Assembly: GCF_020144925.1 (NCBI RefSeq)
Contig: NZ_NSLC01000002.1
Span: 124,001 to 188,000, forward strand
Reading direction: 5' to 3'
Source: Afifella sp. IM 167
GTDB lineage: Bacteria > Pseudomonadota > Alphaproteobacteria > Rhizobiales > Afifellaceae
DNA: 64,000 nucleotides
Shown: one piece after another, positions 19,402 to 29,100 of the stretch
Position numbering within the stretch: the first letter of the stretch is position 1
Layout: each line of letters starts with the position of its first letter
Position numbers and translations under genes: made by a program
Notes under the pieces: generated by a model
Told to the model about the DNA's origin: nothing
What the model saw: the letters and a program-made list of their open reading frames with translations, nothing else
Database searches by the model: none

Positions 19402-20727
19402 ATGCGGCTCTCCAGATACTTCCTGCCTATCCTGAAAGAAGACCCCAAGGAGGCGGAAATCGTCTCCCACCGTTTGATGCTGCGCGCCGGCATGATCCGC
19501 CAGCAATCGGCGGGCATCTATTCCTGGCTGCCGCTCGGCAAGCGCGTCCTCGACAAGGTCAACGCCATCATCCGCGAGGAGCAGAATCGCGCCGGCGCGC
19601 AGGAGATCATGATGCCGACGATCCAGTCGGCGGATCTGTGGATCGAGAGCGGCCGCTACAACGACTACGGCCAGGAGATGCTGCGCATCAAGGACCGGCA
19701 CGACCGGGCGTTGCTCTACGGTCCGACCAACGAGGAGATGGTGACGGACATCTTCCGCTCCCATGTGCGCTCGTACCGGGACCTTCCGCTCAACCTCTAT
19801 CACCTGCAGTGGAAGTTCCGCGATGAGGTGCGCCCCCGATTCGGCGTCATGCGCTCGCGTGAATTCCTGATGAAGGACGCCTATTCGTTCGATCTCGACT
19901 ACGAGGGCGCGCGGGCGGCCTACAACCGCATGTTCGTCGCCTATCTGCGGACTTTCTCGCGATTCGGTCTGCAGCCGATTCCGATGCGTGCCGAGACGGG
20001 ACCGATCGGCGGCGACCTCTCGCACGAATTCATCGTCCTTGCCGATACGGGCGAGAGCGCGGTCTACTGCGACCGCACGCTACTCGACCTGCCGATTCCC
20101 GGCGAGGACACTGATTTCATGGGCGACCTGTCGCCGATCATCGAAGCCTGGACGGGCGCCTATGCGGCGACCGACGACATGCATGACGCGGCAGCTTTCG
20201 AGGACGTGCCGCAGGACCGGCGCGTTTCGGCCCGCGGGATCGAGATCGGCCATATTTTCTACTTCGGGACCAAATACTCCGCACCGATGCGCGCGCTTGT
20301 GGCGAATCAGGAAGGCGAGATGGTCCCTGTCCATATGGGCTCCTACGGCATCGGCCCGACCCGCGTCGTCGCCGCCATCATCGAGGCGAGTCATGACGAT
20401 GCGGGCATCATCTGGCCGAAATCCGTCGCACCCTTCGATCTCGGCGTCGTCAACCTGAAGCCGGGCGACGAGCGCACCGACGAGATCGCCGAAGGCCTGG
20501 TGGTGCGGCTCGAAAGGGCGGGCGTCGAGGTCCTTTATGACGATGTCGACCAGCGCGCCGGCGCCAAATTCGCCACCATGGACCTCATCGGCCTGCCGAC
20601 GCAGGTCGTGGTCGGACCGCGCGGAGCGGCCGCCGGCGAGGTCGAGGTCAAGGATCGCGCCACGGGCGCCAAGGAAACCCTGTCGCTCGACGAGGCCGTC
20701 AACCGCCTCGTCCACGAGAAGGGCTGA
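19402..20727 (+). CDS. proS: prolyl-tRNA synthetase, short alphaproteobacterial type
   Basis: ProS charges tRNA-Pro. The 441-residue product is a class II synthetase that starts [19 protein letters not shown]. Motif 2 is [26 protein letters not shown] and motif 3 is [14 protein letters not shown]. It lacks the roughly 180-residue INS editing domain of the E. coli enzyme, so editing of Ala-tRNA-Pro would need a separate factor. The ATG at 19402 is chosen because homologues begin MRLSRYF; a GTG at 19369 would add 11 residues. lolC follows after 9 bases. Confidence 0.96.
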   Translation: MRLSRYFLPILKEDPKEAEIVSHRLMLRAGMIRQQSAGIYSWLPLGKRVLDKVNAIIREEQNRAGAQEIMMPTIQSADLWIESGRYNDYGQEMLRIKDRHDRALLYGPTNEEMVTDIFRSHVRSYRDLPLNLYHLQWKFRDEVRPRFGVMRSREFLMKDAYSFDLDYEGARAAYNRMFVAYLRTFSRFGLQPIPMRAETGPIGGDLSHEFIVLADTGESAVYCDRTLLDLPIPGEDTDFMGDLSPIIEAWTGAYAATDDMHDAAAFEDVPQDRRVSARGIEIGHIFYFGTKYSAPMRALVANQEGEMVPVHMGSYGIGPTRVVAAIIEASHDDAGIIWPKSVAPFDLGVVNLKPGDERTDEIAEGLVVRLERAGVEVLYDDVDQRAGAKFATMDLIGLPTQVVVGPRGAAAGEVEVKDRATGAKETLSLDEAVNRLVHEKG

Positions 20728-20736
20728 GGAGCGGGC

Positions 20737-22089
20737 GTGGAGACAGCCGAGAGCGACGGGGCGGGCGCAGCCGCGGGCAGGCCGGAAACGGCGGGCGATG
20801 GCGGAGCGCGGCCGCAAGCGAGCGCGGCGGCCGCCACACGCCCCTTTTCGGCCTTCGAGTGGATGCTGGCGCTGCGCTATCTGCGCCCGCGCCGCAAGGA
20901 AGCCTTCATCTCCGTCATCGCCGGCTTCTCCTTCCTCGGCATCTGTCTCGGTGTGGCGACCCTGGTCATTGTCATGGCGGTGATGAACGGATTTCGCGCC
21001 GAACTGCTCGACAAGATCCTCGGCATCAACGGCCATCTCGTGCTGCAGCCGGTTGATACGCCGCTGACCGATTACGACGCGGTTGCAAAGCGCGTCTCGG
21101 CGGTGCCGGGCGTGCGCGCCGCGATACCGCTCGTGGAGGGCCAGGCGCTGGCCTCGGGCGCTGCGCCCGGCGGCACAGGCGTGCTCGTGCGCGGCATCCG
21201 CGGCGCCGACCTCGACAAGGTGCCGGGCGTGTCCGGCAACATCCAGTCGGGCAGCCTCGACGATTTCGACACCGCCGGCGGAATTGCGATCGGCTCGCGC
21301 CTCGCGCAGTCGCTCGGCATCTTCGTCGGCGACAACATGACACTCGTCTCGCCGCGCGGAGCAGTGACGCCGATGGGCGTGGCACCGCGGGTCAAGGCCT
21401 ACCGGGTGACGGCGATCTTCCAGATCGGCATGTCGGAGTACGATTCCACCTTCGTCTTCATGCCGCTGCCCGAGGCGCAGGCCTATTTCAACCAGGGCGA
21501 GGAGGTCGGCGCGATCGAGGTCTATCTCGACGATCCCGACAAGGTCGGCGAGATGCGGGCCACGATCGAGGAGGCGGCCGACCGGCCGATCTTCTCCTCC
21601 GACTGGCGACAGCGAAACGTCACCTTCTTCTCCGCCCTGCAGGTGGAGCGGAACGTCATGTTCATTATCCTGACGCTGATCGTGCTCGTTGCCGCCCTCA
21701 ACATCATCTCCGGCCTCATCATGCTGGTGAAGGACAAGGGCCACGACATCGCCATCCTGCGCACCATGGGCGCGACGCGCGGCGCGATCCTGCGGATCTT
21801 CTTCATCACCGGCGCCTCGATCGGCGTGGTCGGGACCATCTCCGGCTTCCTGATCGGCGCACTCGTCTGTCTCAATATCGAGAGCCTTCGCGAGTTCGTC
21901 ACCTGGATCACCCGCACGGAGGTTTTCTCGCCCGAGCTCTACTATCTCTCCCGGCTGCCGGCGGACATGGATGTGAGCGAAACGGCTTCCATCGTCATCA
22001 TGGCGATCCTCCTTTCCTTCCTCGCCACGCTCTATCCGGCCTGGCGGGCGGCCCGGCTCGATCCGGTCGAGGCGCTGCGATACGAATGA
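20737..22089 (+). CDS. lolC: lipoprotein-releasing ABC transporter permease (LolC/LolE family)
   Basis: This permease extracts mature lipoproteins from the inner membrane for delivery to the outer membrane. The 450-residue product starts at a GTG preceded by GAGGAGCGGGC. An Ala/Gly-rich cytoplasmic lead (1-36) is followed by the usual [22 protein letters not shown] and helix 1 (about 57-83). A large periplasmic domain (about 85-305) is followed by three C-terminal helices. The coupling segment [23 protein letters not shown] and the end [19 protein letters not shown] are the MacB/FtsX-type signatures. Only one permease gene is present, so it probably works as a homodimer. Its stop overlaps the lolD ATG by 4 bases. 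Confidence 0.93.
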   Translation: METAESDGAGAAAGRPETAGDGGARPQASAAAATRPFSAFEWMLALRYLRPRRKEAFISVIAGFSFLGICLGVATLVIVMAVMNGFRAELLDKILGINGHLVLQPVDTPLTDYDAVAKRVSAVPGVRAAIPLVEGQALASGAAPGGTGVLVRGIRGADLDKVPGVSGNIQSGSLDDFDTAGGIAIGSRLAQSLGIFVGDNMTLVSPRGAVTPMGVAPRVKAYRVTAIFQIGMSEYDSTFVFMPLPEAQAYFNQGEEVGAIEVYLDDPDKVGEMRATIEEAADRPIFSSDWRQRNVTFFSALQVERNVMFIILTLIVLVAALNIISGLIMLVKDKGHDIAILRTMGATRGAILRIFFITGASIGVVGTISGFLIGALVCLNIESLREFVTWITRTEVFSPELYYLSRLPADMDVSETASIVIMAILLSFLATLYPAWRAARLDPVEALRYE

Positions 22090-22787
22090 GCGCGCCAGCC
22101 AAAGATGCTGTGCTTCATCTCGACAAGGTGGAGCGCGTCTATGTGAGCGGCGCGAGCGAGCTGCCGGTGCTGAAGGGGGCCGAGCTTGCGATTCGCCCGG
22201 GAGAGCTCGTCGCGCTCGTCGCGCCATCGGGGGCTGGAAAGTCGACGCTCCTGCACATGGCCGGGCTTCTGGAAAAGCCGGACCGCGGCGAAGTCTTTAT
22301 CGGCGGCGTCGCGACCGGCAGCCTCGACGATCAGGCGCGAACGGGCCTGCGGCGCACCGAGATCGGCTTCGTCTATCAGTTCCACCACCTCCTGCCGGAA
22401 TTCTCGGCGCTGGAAAACTGCATCATCCCGCAGATGATCGCCGGCCTCACGCGCGGCGAGGCGACCGAGCGTGCACGCCAGCTTCTCGCCTATCTGAGGA
22501 TCGACCAGCGGGCCGACCACCGGCCGGCCGAGCTCTCGGGAGGCGAACAGCAGCGCGTCGCGATCGCCCGCGCCTTTGCCAATGCGCCCCGCCTTCTCCT
22601 CGCCGACGAACCGACGGGCAACCTCGATCCGAAGACCTCCGATCACGTCTTCGAAGCCCTGACGACTCTGGTGCGCGAAACGGAGCTTGCCGGGCTCGTC
22701 GCCACCCACAATCTCGCTCTCGCCAGGCGGATGGACCGCACGGTGACGCTCAAGGACGGGCTCGTCGTTCCTTACGAAGAGGGTTGA
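22086..22787 (+). CDS. lolD: lipoprotein-releasing ABC transporter ATP-binding protein
   Basis: LolD powers the exporter encoded just upstream. The 233-residue product has Walker [10 protein letters not shown] (46-54), where the usual first Gly is Ala, and the Q-loop [16 protein letters not shown] typical of LolD/MacB. It also has the ABC signature [14 protein letters not shown], Walker [15 protein letters not shown] and the H-loop in [11 protein letters not shown]. The start overlaps the lolC stop (ATGA, 22086-22089). It ends the proS-lolC-lolD run. Confidence 0.96.
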   Translation: MSAPAKDAVLHLDKVERVYVSGASELPVLKGAELAIRPGELVALVAPSGAGKSTLLHMAGLLEKPDRGEVFIGGVATGSLDDQARTGLRRTEIGFVYQFHHLLPEFSALENCIIPQMIAGLTRGEATERARQLLAYLRIDQRADHRPAELSGGEQQRVAIARAFANAPRLLLADEPTGNLDPKTSDHVFEALTTLVRETELAGLVATHNLALARRMDRTVTLKDGLVVPYEEG

Positions 22788-23144
22788 GCCGGGCGGGCTG
22801 AGCGACGGAAGCCGAGCCGCCTGTACGCAGTTCTCGCATCGGCCTGAAAGGGTCTCGTGCCGGGAAGGCGGGTCGCCGAAAATTCCCAGGCATCGCCCAC
22901 AGGCGCGGTTCAAGCTTGCGCACGCCCGCCGCCGCACGCGTTGCGGCCTTTTCCCGTACCGGAGTCTCGCCGACGTATCGGGCGGGCGCGCCCGCGTGCC
23001 GTTCCCAGCATCCCTTAAGCAGCAAGCCAAGCCGGCTAAGGACACAAGCCCCGCACCATCGGCGCCTGATAGCCTCGCTGAAACTGGGCACTTGACAGAA
23101 AAGGCGCAAAAGAGAACACTAAGGGAACAGAGAGGGAGACAACG
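22788..23144. other. 357-base intergenic region after lolD
   Basis: The first 290 bases are GC-rich, and I see no gene or clear terminator in them. The right end (23092-23144) holds a good promoter and ribosome-binding site for the 32-codon gene that follows. Confidence 0.5.
23092..23120 (+). promoter_or_regulatory. sigma-70-like promoter for the 32-codon membrane peptide gene
   Basis: TTGACA (23092-23097) is a perfect -35 box. It is followed after 17 bases by AACACT (23115-23120). Transcription would start near 23127, giving a leader of about 18 bases that contains the AGAGGGAG ribosome-binding site. Confidence 0.6.
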
Positions 23145-23243
23145 ATGAACATTTTCGCTTCCGAGGCCTTGTCCTTCGCCGCCACCGCCGTCTTCACCGG
23201 CAGCCTCTACCTCATCAGCCTCGGTCTCTTTGCGCCGATCTGA
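23145..23243 (+). CDS. 32-residue hydrophobic peptide, probable small membrane protein
   Basis: ATG at 23145, TGA at 23241-23243. The ribosome-binding site AGAGGGAG is 8 bases upstream and a near-consensus promoter lies further up, so this monocistronic small gene is well supported despite its size. The peptide begins MNIFASEALSF and continues as one hydrophobic helix (about residues 9-31) ending in GLFAPI, so it should span or insert in the membrane. No known family is recognised. The next gene is convergent and starts 15 bases downstream by its stop, so the peptide is not part of an operon. Confidence 0.6.
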   Translation: MNIFASEALSFAATAVFTGSLYLISLGLFAPI

Positions 23244-23258
23244 GGTCGTTCGACCTTG

Positions 23259-24338
23259 TCACGCCTGCAGGGTCAGCGTTTCGACCGAAAAGATGGTCGG
23301 CAAGTGTTCGGCAAGCCGGCGCCAGCTGTCGCCTTCATCGAAGCTCGCATAGAGCGAGCCGGTATTGGTGCCGAAATAGACGCCGGCCGGATCCATGCGG
23401 TCCGTCGCCATGGCCTGGCGGAGAACCGCGAAATAGGCGTGTGACTGGGGCAGGCCCTCGCGCAGGTCCTGCCAGGTCTGGCCGCCATCGCGCGAGCGCC
23501 ACACGGCCGCCGCACCGTCCGGAACGAAGCGGCCTTTTTCCGCGCCGTTGAGGGGCAGGAGGAAGACAGTTTCCGGATCGCGCGGATGGGCCGCAACCGG
23601 AAAACCGAAATCGGAGGGCAGGCCCGCCTCGATGCTTTCCCAGTTCCGGCCGCCGTCGTCGCTCCGATACATGCCGCAATGGTTCTGCTGGTAGAGCCGG
23701 CCTCCCGCGCCGGCCGCCGGGGCGATGTTGTGGACGCACTGGCCGACTTCCGGATATCGCTGGTCCTCCGGCATGTAATCCGCGCGCGTGCCGCCGTTCC
23801 GCGGCTCCCAGCTCTCGCCGCCGTCGGGCGAGTAGAAGACGCCCGCCGCTGAGATGCCGACCCACAGCTCCCTCGGGGCTTCCGGGTGGACGACGATCGA
23901 GTGCAGCGTCAGACCCGCGCCGCCGGGATTCCAGCTTGGCCTTGTCGGATGGTTGGCAAGCGCCGGCAAATGCTCCCAGTTCTCGCCTCCGTCGTGGCTG
24001 CGGAAGATGCCGGCCGGCTTTGCCCCGGCATAAAGATGGCCGTTTGCAACCGCCAGGCTCCACACCGACTGGATGGGCTCCGACCCTTCCGGATAGGCAA
24101 GACCCTTGCCCGAGCGGGTCCAGCTCTTGCCGAGATCCGGCGACCTCCACACATCCGTACCTACCCAGGGATGCCCGCCGGCTGCGTAAATGACGCCGGT
24201 TGCCGGATCGCCGACAACATGGTTGATCGGCCATGCCTCGCAGAACGGCCCGCGCAGATCGAATGTCTCGCGGCTGGCGTCGCTTTCCATGAGAAAGGCG
24301 CCCTTGGTGGTTCCGATTAGAAGGGTGATCCGGGTCAA
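23259..24338 (-). CDS. BNR/sialidase-like beta-propeller protein
   Basis: The product (359 residues from the TTG start) has repeated Asp-box (BNR) motifs: SPDLGKSWTR, SHDGGENWEH, SPDGGESWEP, SDDGGRNWES, SRDGGQTWQD and SFDEGDSWRR. These mark the blades of a six- or seven-bladed propeller. No signal peptide is seen, so it is probably cytoplasmic. Such proteins are often labelled exo-sialidase or WD40-like, but no catalytic sialidase residues can be claimed. I prefer the TTG at 24338 because GGGGAGG lies 7 bases before it; an ATG at 24356 would put that ribosome-binding site inside the gene. It is divergent from a MarR regulator that may control it. Confidence 0.8.
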   Translation of the reverse strand: MTRITLLIGTTKGAFLMESDASRETFDLRGPFCEAWPINHVVGDPATGVIYAAGGHPWVGTDVWRSPDLGKSWTRSGKGLAYPEGSEPIQSVWSLAVANGHLYAGAKPAGIFRSHDGGENWEHLPALANHPTRPSWNPGGAGLTLHSIVVHPEAPRELWVGISAAGVFYSPDGGESWEPRNGGTRADYMPEDQRYPEVGQCVHNIAPAAGAGGRLYQQNHCGMYRSDDGGRNWESIEAGLPSDFGFPVAAHPRDPETVFLLPLNGAEKGRFVPDGAAAVWRSRDGGQTWQDLREGLPQSHAYFAVLRQAMATDRMDPAGVYFGTNTGSLYASFDEGDSWRRLAEHLPTIFSVETLTLQA

Positions 24339-24396
24339 ATCGATTCCTCCCCGCATCGCGGCATTCCGCCACCGGCTGCCGCGCGCCTCGACCCTG

Positions 24397-24424
24397 ACGA
24401 CAGGTCATGATAAATTGATATCAA
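24397..24424 (+). promoter_or_regulatory. probable MarR promoter overlapped by a palindromic operator
   Basis: TTGATATCAA (24415-24424) is a perfect 10-base palindrome, 13 bases before the marR start codon and in the short spacer between two divergent genes. It overlaps GATATC, which stands 17 bases after a CTGACG -35-like box and could be the marR -10. MarR proteins typically bind such palindromes in their own divergent promoters, so autoregulation and control of the BNR gene are inferred. Confidence 0.45.
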
Positions 24425-24436
24425 CGTAATTCGGTC

Positions 24437-24883
24437 ATGTCAAAAGCAGAAGACCCCACCTACGCGACGACGCTGGAAGTGCGCGACACCTGCCTCTGCC
24501 TCTTCGTGCAGCGCGCCGCGCGTTCGCTTGCTCGCCGCTTCGATGCGGCTCTGCGGCCTCTCGATCTGACCAACGGGCAGTTCTCGCTGCTGATGTCGCT
24601 CAACCGGCCGGCGCCGCCCGCCATGGGCGATGTCGCCGAACTCCTCGCCATGGACCGAACGACCCTGACGGCCAACCTCAAGCCGCTGGAACGCCGCGGT
24701 CTCGTTTCGGTAGCGGTCGGGGAGGGGGACCGGCGCCGGAGATTGCTTCGTTTGACGAAGGAAGGCCGAGCGCTGCTTGCAGAGGCCGTGCCGATCTGGC
24801 GCCGGGAGCATGCCGTGATCGAGGGGCTCTTGGCCTGCGGCGATGCCGACCGCCTGCGGGCCGATCTTCTCTCGCTCTCGTAA
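24437..24883 (+). CDS. MarR family transcriptional regulator
   Basis: The 148-residue product is a winged-helix dimeric regulator. Residues 20-50 form the dimer helix (FVQRAARSLARRFDAALRP). The recognition region is MGDVAELLAMDRTTLTANLKPLERRGLV (about 69-96), followed by the wing with GEGDRRRRLLRLTKEGRALL. Cys residues in TCLCLF near the N-terminus could sense oxidants, but this is speculation. No Shine-Dalgarno sequence is visible before the ATG, so the message may have a very short leader. The ligand is unknown. Confidence 0.88.
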   Translation: MSKAEDPTYATTLEVRDTCLCLFVQRAARSLARRFDAALRPLDLTNGQFSLLMSLNRPAPPAMGDVAELLAMDRTTLTANLKPLERRGLVSVAVGEGDRRRRLLRLTKEGRALLAEAVPIWRREHAVIEGLLACGDADRLRADLLSLS

Positions 24884-24911
24884 GGGGGCGGATCGCTTCT
24901 AGTTGGCGGCG

Positions 24912-26015
24912 TCACGGCATGCCGGGCACGGCAAAGAGCAGAAACTGGTTCTTCTGCCCGAACGTGCCGAAATTGTCGTCGGCAGCGACGAGCAGCGTCC
25001 TCTCGCCGCCGATCTTCGGGCCCCAGCTCGCGGCCTCGATATTGTCGGGCTCGATACCGAACGCGCCGGCGCCCAGCGAGAACCAGAGGCGTTTTTCGAC
25101 CGGCGTTACGTCGCGTCCCTTCAGCGAGGCAAGCCCGGTGACCTCTTCTGCGCCCTTGAGCGTCACGACGTAGAACGCGATGCGGCGCGCCTGGCCGAGC
25201 GCGAAGGCACGCTCGATGAAGACGAAGCGTTCCGCGTCCAGGGCCAGTGCCTCGCTGACCCCGTTCTCGGCGAAGAACGCCAGGGCGCCCGAAGGCGCCG
25301 GATCGGTCTCGTAGGCATATTCGGTGTAGGATTGTGGCCGGTCCGGTTCCATCAGCACGATGCGCGAAAGGCTGCCGGCCGTGGCGCTCGCGGGCGGGCC
25401 GTCCTGTTTCAGCGCGTTCTCCGTCACCGCCAGGATCCGGCCGCTTTCAGGCACGATCGCGAGCGCTTCATAGCCGAGATTGTCGGCAACCCCCTCTTTG
25501 CCGCCATTGCCCCAGCGGACCGCGCGCGGCGGCCGCAGTCTGCGCAGGAGGTGCCCTGAAAGGTCGCTCTCGGCGATCGCGGGCTTGCCGAGATCGCCGC
25601 TCTCGCTGGTCCAGAAGATATGCTGGCTCGCCGCATCGAAACGAAGGGCCTCCGGGTCGATCCGGCCTTTACCGAAGGGTTTGCCGTCCTTGCCCAGGAG
25701 GGAAGTCGTCGCCACGACCTCGATGTCATGAAGGCCCTCGGCATCGGCGACGAGGCGCAGCGTGTAGAAGCGGGCCGGGCCTTCCTCCGACCGGTCGTCC
25801 GAAATGGCGTAGAAGACGTCGCGCCCGGCATCGTAGTCGAGGCCCGAAATGCCGCCGAAGGTCGCGTCCTCGCCGCCCGCATCCGGCGGTACGATGAAGC
25901 TGCCGATGAGCCGCGGCTGCGCCGGCACCTCCGCGCCCACGGCTGGAAAGGCGGCGAGCACGAGCGCCGCCAGGAAGGCGAGTAGGGGCACTCGGCGGCG
26001 GCATTGCTGACTCAT
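24912..26015 (-). CDS. secreted esterase-like-of-phytase family protein
   Basis: The 367-residue product begins with a signal peptide: MSQQCRRR, a hydrophobic core, and a likely cut after AVGA near residue 28. The rest is a beta-propeller of the esterase-like activity of phytase family: FGGISGLDYDAGRDVFYAISDDR, GRIDPEALRFD, GYEALAIVPESGRILAVTENAL and a late LLVAADDNFGTFGQKNQFLLF. Members are periplasmic or secreted, and few are characterised. The ATG (CAT at 26013-26015) begins a normal signal sequence. It ends convergent with the marR gene, 28 bases apart. The frame stays open far upstream on this strand because of antisense codon bias in dnaE, which is not coding. Confidence 0.85.
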   Translation of the reverse strand: MSQQCRRRVPLLAFLAALVLAAFPAVGAEVPAQPRLIGSFIVPPDAGGEDATFGGISGLDYDAGRDVFYAISDDRSEEGPARFYTLRLVADAEGLHDIEVVATTSLLGKDGKPFGKGRIDPEALRFDAASQHIFWTSESGDLGKPAIAESDLSGHLLRRLRPPRAVRWGNGGKEGVADNLGYEALAIVPESGRILAVTENALKQDGPPASATAGSLSRIVLMEPDRPQSYTEYAYETDPAPSGALAFFAENGVSEALALDAERFVFIERAFALGQARRIAFYVVTLKGAEEVTGLASLKGRDVTPVEKRLWFSLGAGAFGIEPDNIEAASWGPKIGGERTLLVAADDNFGTFGQKNQFLLFAVPGMP

Positions 26016-26162
26016 GGCCGGCAACCTAGCAAACCGGCGGCGGGAATGCGCCGGGGCTGAACGCTCTTCCAGATGACGGGCCCGAATGACGGGGACGAGG
26101 GGCATTCGCGCTGTCGCTGGTCGGTGCGACTCGGTACTCTGGGCAAAGGAGGATCGTGCTTC

Positions 26163-29100
26163 TTGGCTCCCAGCTTCATCCATCTCAACTGCCATTCGGC
26201 CTATTCGCTTCTGGAAGGCGCGCTTCCCGTCAAGAAGCTGATCGACCTGGCATCGAAGGCCGAGATGCCGGCCGTGGGCGTGACGGACAGCGCCAACCTC
26301 TTCGGCGCGCTCGAATTTTCCGAAAAGGCGGCCGACGCCGGCATCCAGCCGATCGTCGGCTGCAAATTGCCCGTCGCCTTCGCCCCGCCGGTGGCGAGCG
26401 GGCGCTACGAGACGACGCGCATTGCGCCGCGCGAGCACATCTTCCTGCTTTCGGCCACCGACGAGGGCTGGCAGAATCTCGTCGCCCTCGTCACCCGGCA
26501 CTATCTCGGCGCCGAGGGCGGCGGCCTGCCGCTGACACCGGAGCTTCTGGCCGAGCACGGGGCGGGCCTCATAGCGCTGACCGGCGGCCATGACGGCATC
26601 CTCTACCGCGCCTTCGCGGAGGGAAGGGGGGAGGAAGCCGGCGAGCACCTGCTTTGCCTGAAGCGCATCTTTTCCGATCGGCTCTACGTCTCCGTCGAGC
26701 GCCACGGCATGAGGGCCGAGCGGATCGGGGAGGCGGGCGTGCTGGAACTCGCCTATGGCGAGCGCCTGCCGATCGTGGCCACCAACGAGCCCTTCTTCGC
26801 CGCCGCCGACGATTACGAAGCGCATGACGCGCTGCTGGCCGTCGCCGAGGGCAGGGTGCTTTCGGAAGACGACCGCCGCCAGCTGACGCCGGACCACGCC
26901 TTCCTGTCGCCGGCCGAGATGACCGCGCGATTCGCCGATCTGCCGGAGGCGGTGGAAAACACCGTCGAGGTGGCGATGCGCTGCCACACGCGGCCGAAGA
27001 CGCGGGCTCCGATCCTGCCGCGCTTCGTCGCCGGGGAAGTGGCGGACGAGCATGCCGCCGAGGCCGAGGAGGCGGGCGAACTGCGCCGCCAGGCCGAGGA
27101 GGGGCTGACGCGCCGGCTCGAAAAGCTCGGCACCGCTCCCGGACGCGAGGAAAAGGACTACCGGGACCGCCTCGCCCTGGAGCTCTCCATCATCGAGAGC
27201 ATGAAGTTTCCGGGCTACTTCCTCATCGTCGCCGACTTCATCAAATGGGCGAAGGATCGCGGCATCCCGGTCGGGCCGGGCCGCGGCTCGGGCGCCGGCT
27301 CCGTCGTCGCCTGGTCGCTCACCATCACCGACCTCGATCCGCTCCGCTTCAACCTGCTCTTCGAGCGCTTCCTCAATCCCGAACGCGTCTCCATGCCGGA
27401 TTTCGACGTCGACTTCTGTCAGGAGCGGCGCGACGAGGTGATCGCCTACGTGCAGTCGCGTTACGGCGGCGAGCAGGTGGCGCAGATCATCACCTTCGGA
27501 ACGCTGCAGGCGCGTGCCGCCCTGCGCGATGTCGGGCGCGTCCTGGAGATGCCCTACGGTCAGGTGGACCGGCTCTGCAAGCTGGTGCCGGCCGATCCCG
27601 CCAACCCCGTGACGCTTCAGCAGGCCGTCGCGGACGAGCCGCGCTTTGCCGAGGAGGCCGAGCGCGAGCCGGTCGTCGAACGGCTCCTCGATATCGCCAC
27701 GCGCCTGGAGGGGCTCTACCGCCACGCATCCACGCACGCTGCCGGCATCGTCATCGGCGACCGGCCGCTGCATGAACTGGTGCCGCTCTACCGCGATCCG
27801 CGCTCGCCGCTGCCCGTCACCCAGTTCAACATGAAATGGGTGGAGCAGGCGGGCCTGGTGAAGTTCGACTTCCTTGGCCTCAAGACCCTGACCGTCCTCG
27901 ACAAGGCGATCCGGCTTCTCGCCAAGCGGGGCATCGCCTGCGATCTCTCCGCCCTGCCGCTCGACGATCCGGCGACCTACCAGATGCTCGCCCGCGGCGA
28001 GACGGTCGGCGTCTTCCAGCTGGAAAGCCAGGGCATGCGCCGCGCCCTTGTCGGCATGCGCGCCGACCGCTTCGAGGACATCATCGCGCTTGTTGCCCTC
28101 TACCGGCCGGGCCCGATGGACAACATCCCGACCTACAACCGCCGCAAGCACGGCGAGGAGGAGCCCGACTATCTGCTGCCGGAGCTGGAGCCGACGCTGA
28201 AGGAGACCTACGGCGTCATCATCTACCAGGAGCAGGTGATGCAGATCGCGCAGACCCTCTCCGGCTACTCGCTCGGCGAGGCCGATCTGCTGCGCCGCGC
28301 CATGGGCAAGAAGATCAAGGCGGAGATGGACGCCCAGCGCGAGCGTTTCGTGGAGGGCGCCAAGGACCGCGGCGTCAAGGCCGCCGACGCCGCCACCGTC
28401 TTCGACCTCGTCGCCAAATTCGCCTCCTACGGCTTCAACAAGTCCCACGCCGCCGCCTATGCGCTCGTCGCCTTCCAGACGGCGTATCTGAAGGCGAATT
28501 ATCCGGCCGAGTTCCTGGCCGCCTCCATGACCCTCGACATGGGCAACACCGACAAGCTCGGTGAATTCCGCCTGGATGCGAAGCGCCTCGGCATTTCCGT
28601 GCTGCCGCCGGACATCAACCGCTCCGGCATCGTCTTCGACGTGGAGGATGGCGACATCGTCTACGCGCTCTCCGCCCTGAAGGGCGTCGGCCACCAGGTG
28701 GTGGAGCATATCGTGGAGCGGCGCGGCGATCGCCCCTTCGAGGGCCTGGCCGACTTCGTCGCCCGCACCGATCCGCGCCTCATCGGCCGGCGCGCGCTTG
28801 AGTGCCTTATCCAGGCCGGCGCCTTCGACTGCATGGGACTCGACCGCGCCACGCTCTTCGCCAATGTCGGGCGCATGGTGCGTTCCGGCTCCGAGCATCA
28901 TGCCCGCCGCGAGGCGGGCGTCGTCGATCTCTTCGCCGCGCCGACCGACGCGCCGGATCTGACGCTGCTTCCCGCCGAATCATGGCCGAAGCCGGAACAG
29001 CTGATGCGCGAGCTCGCGGCCGTGGGCGCCTATCTCTCCGGCCATCCGCTCGACGCCTATACCGATGTCGTGCGCAAGAAGGGCGGCAAGAGCTGGGAAG

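Noticed and set aside
20080-22227. 715-codon minus-strand frame opposite proS and lolC
   Set aside because: Same explanation: it is a shadow of two well-identified genes.
22750-23109. 119-codon minus-strand frame in the spacer after lolD
   Set aside because: No ribosome-binding site, Arg/Pro-rich composition, no recognisable motif, and it overlaps the promoter of the 32-codon gene.
24912-28901. Open frame of about 1300 codons on the minus strand, running from the phytase-like gene through the antisense of dnaE
   Set aside because: Only the part up to 26015 has a signal peptide and family motifs. The rest mirrors the codon pattern of dnaE on the other strand, which GC-rich genes often leave open.
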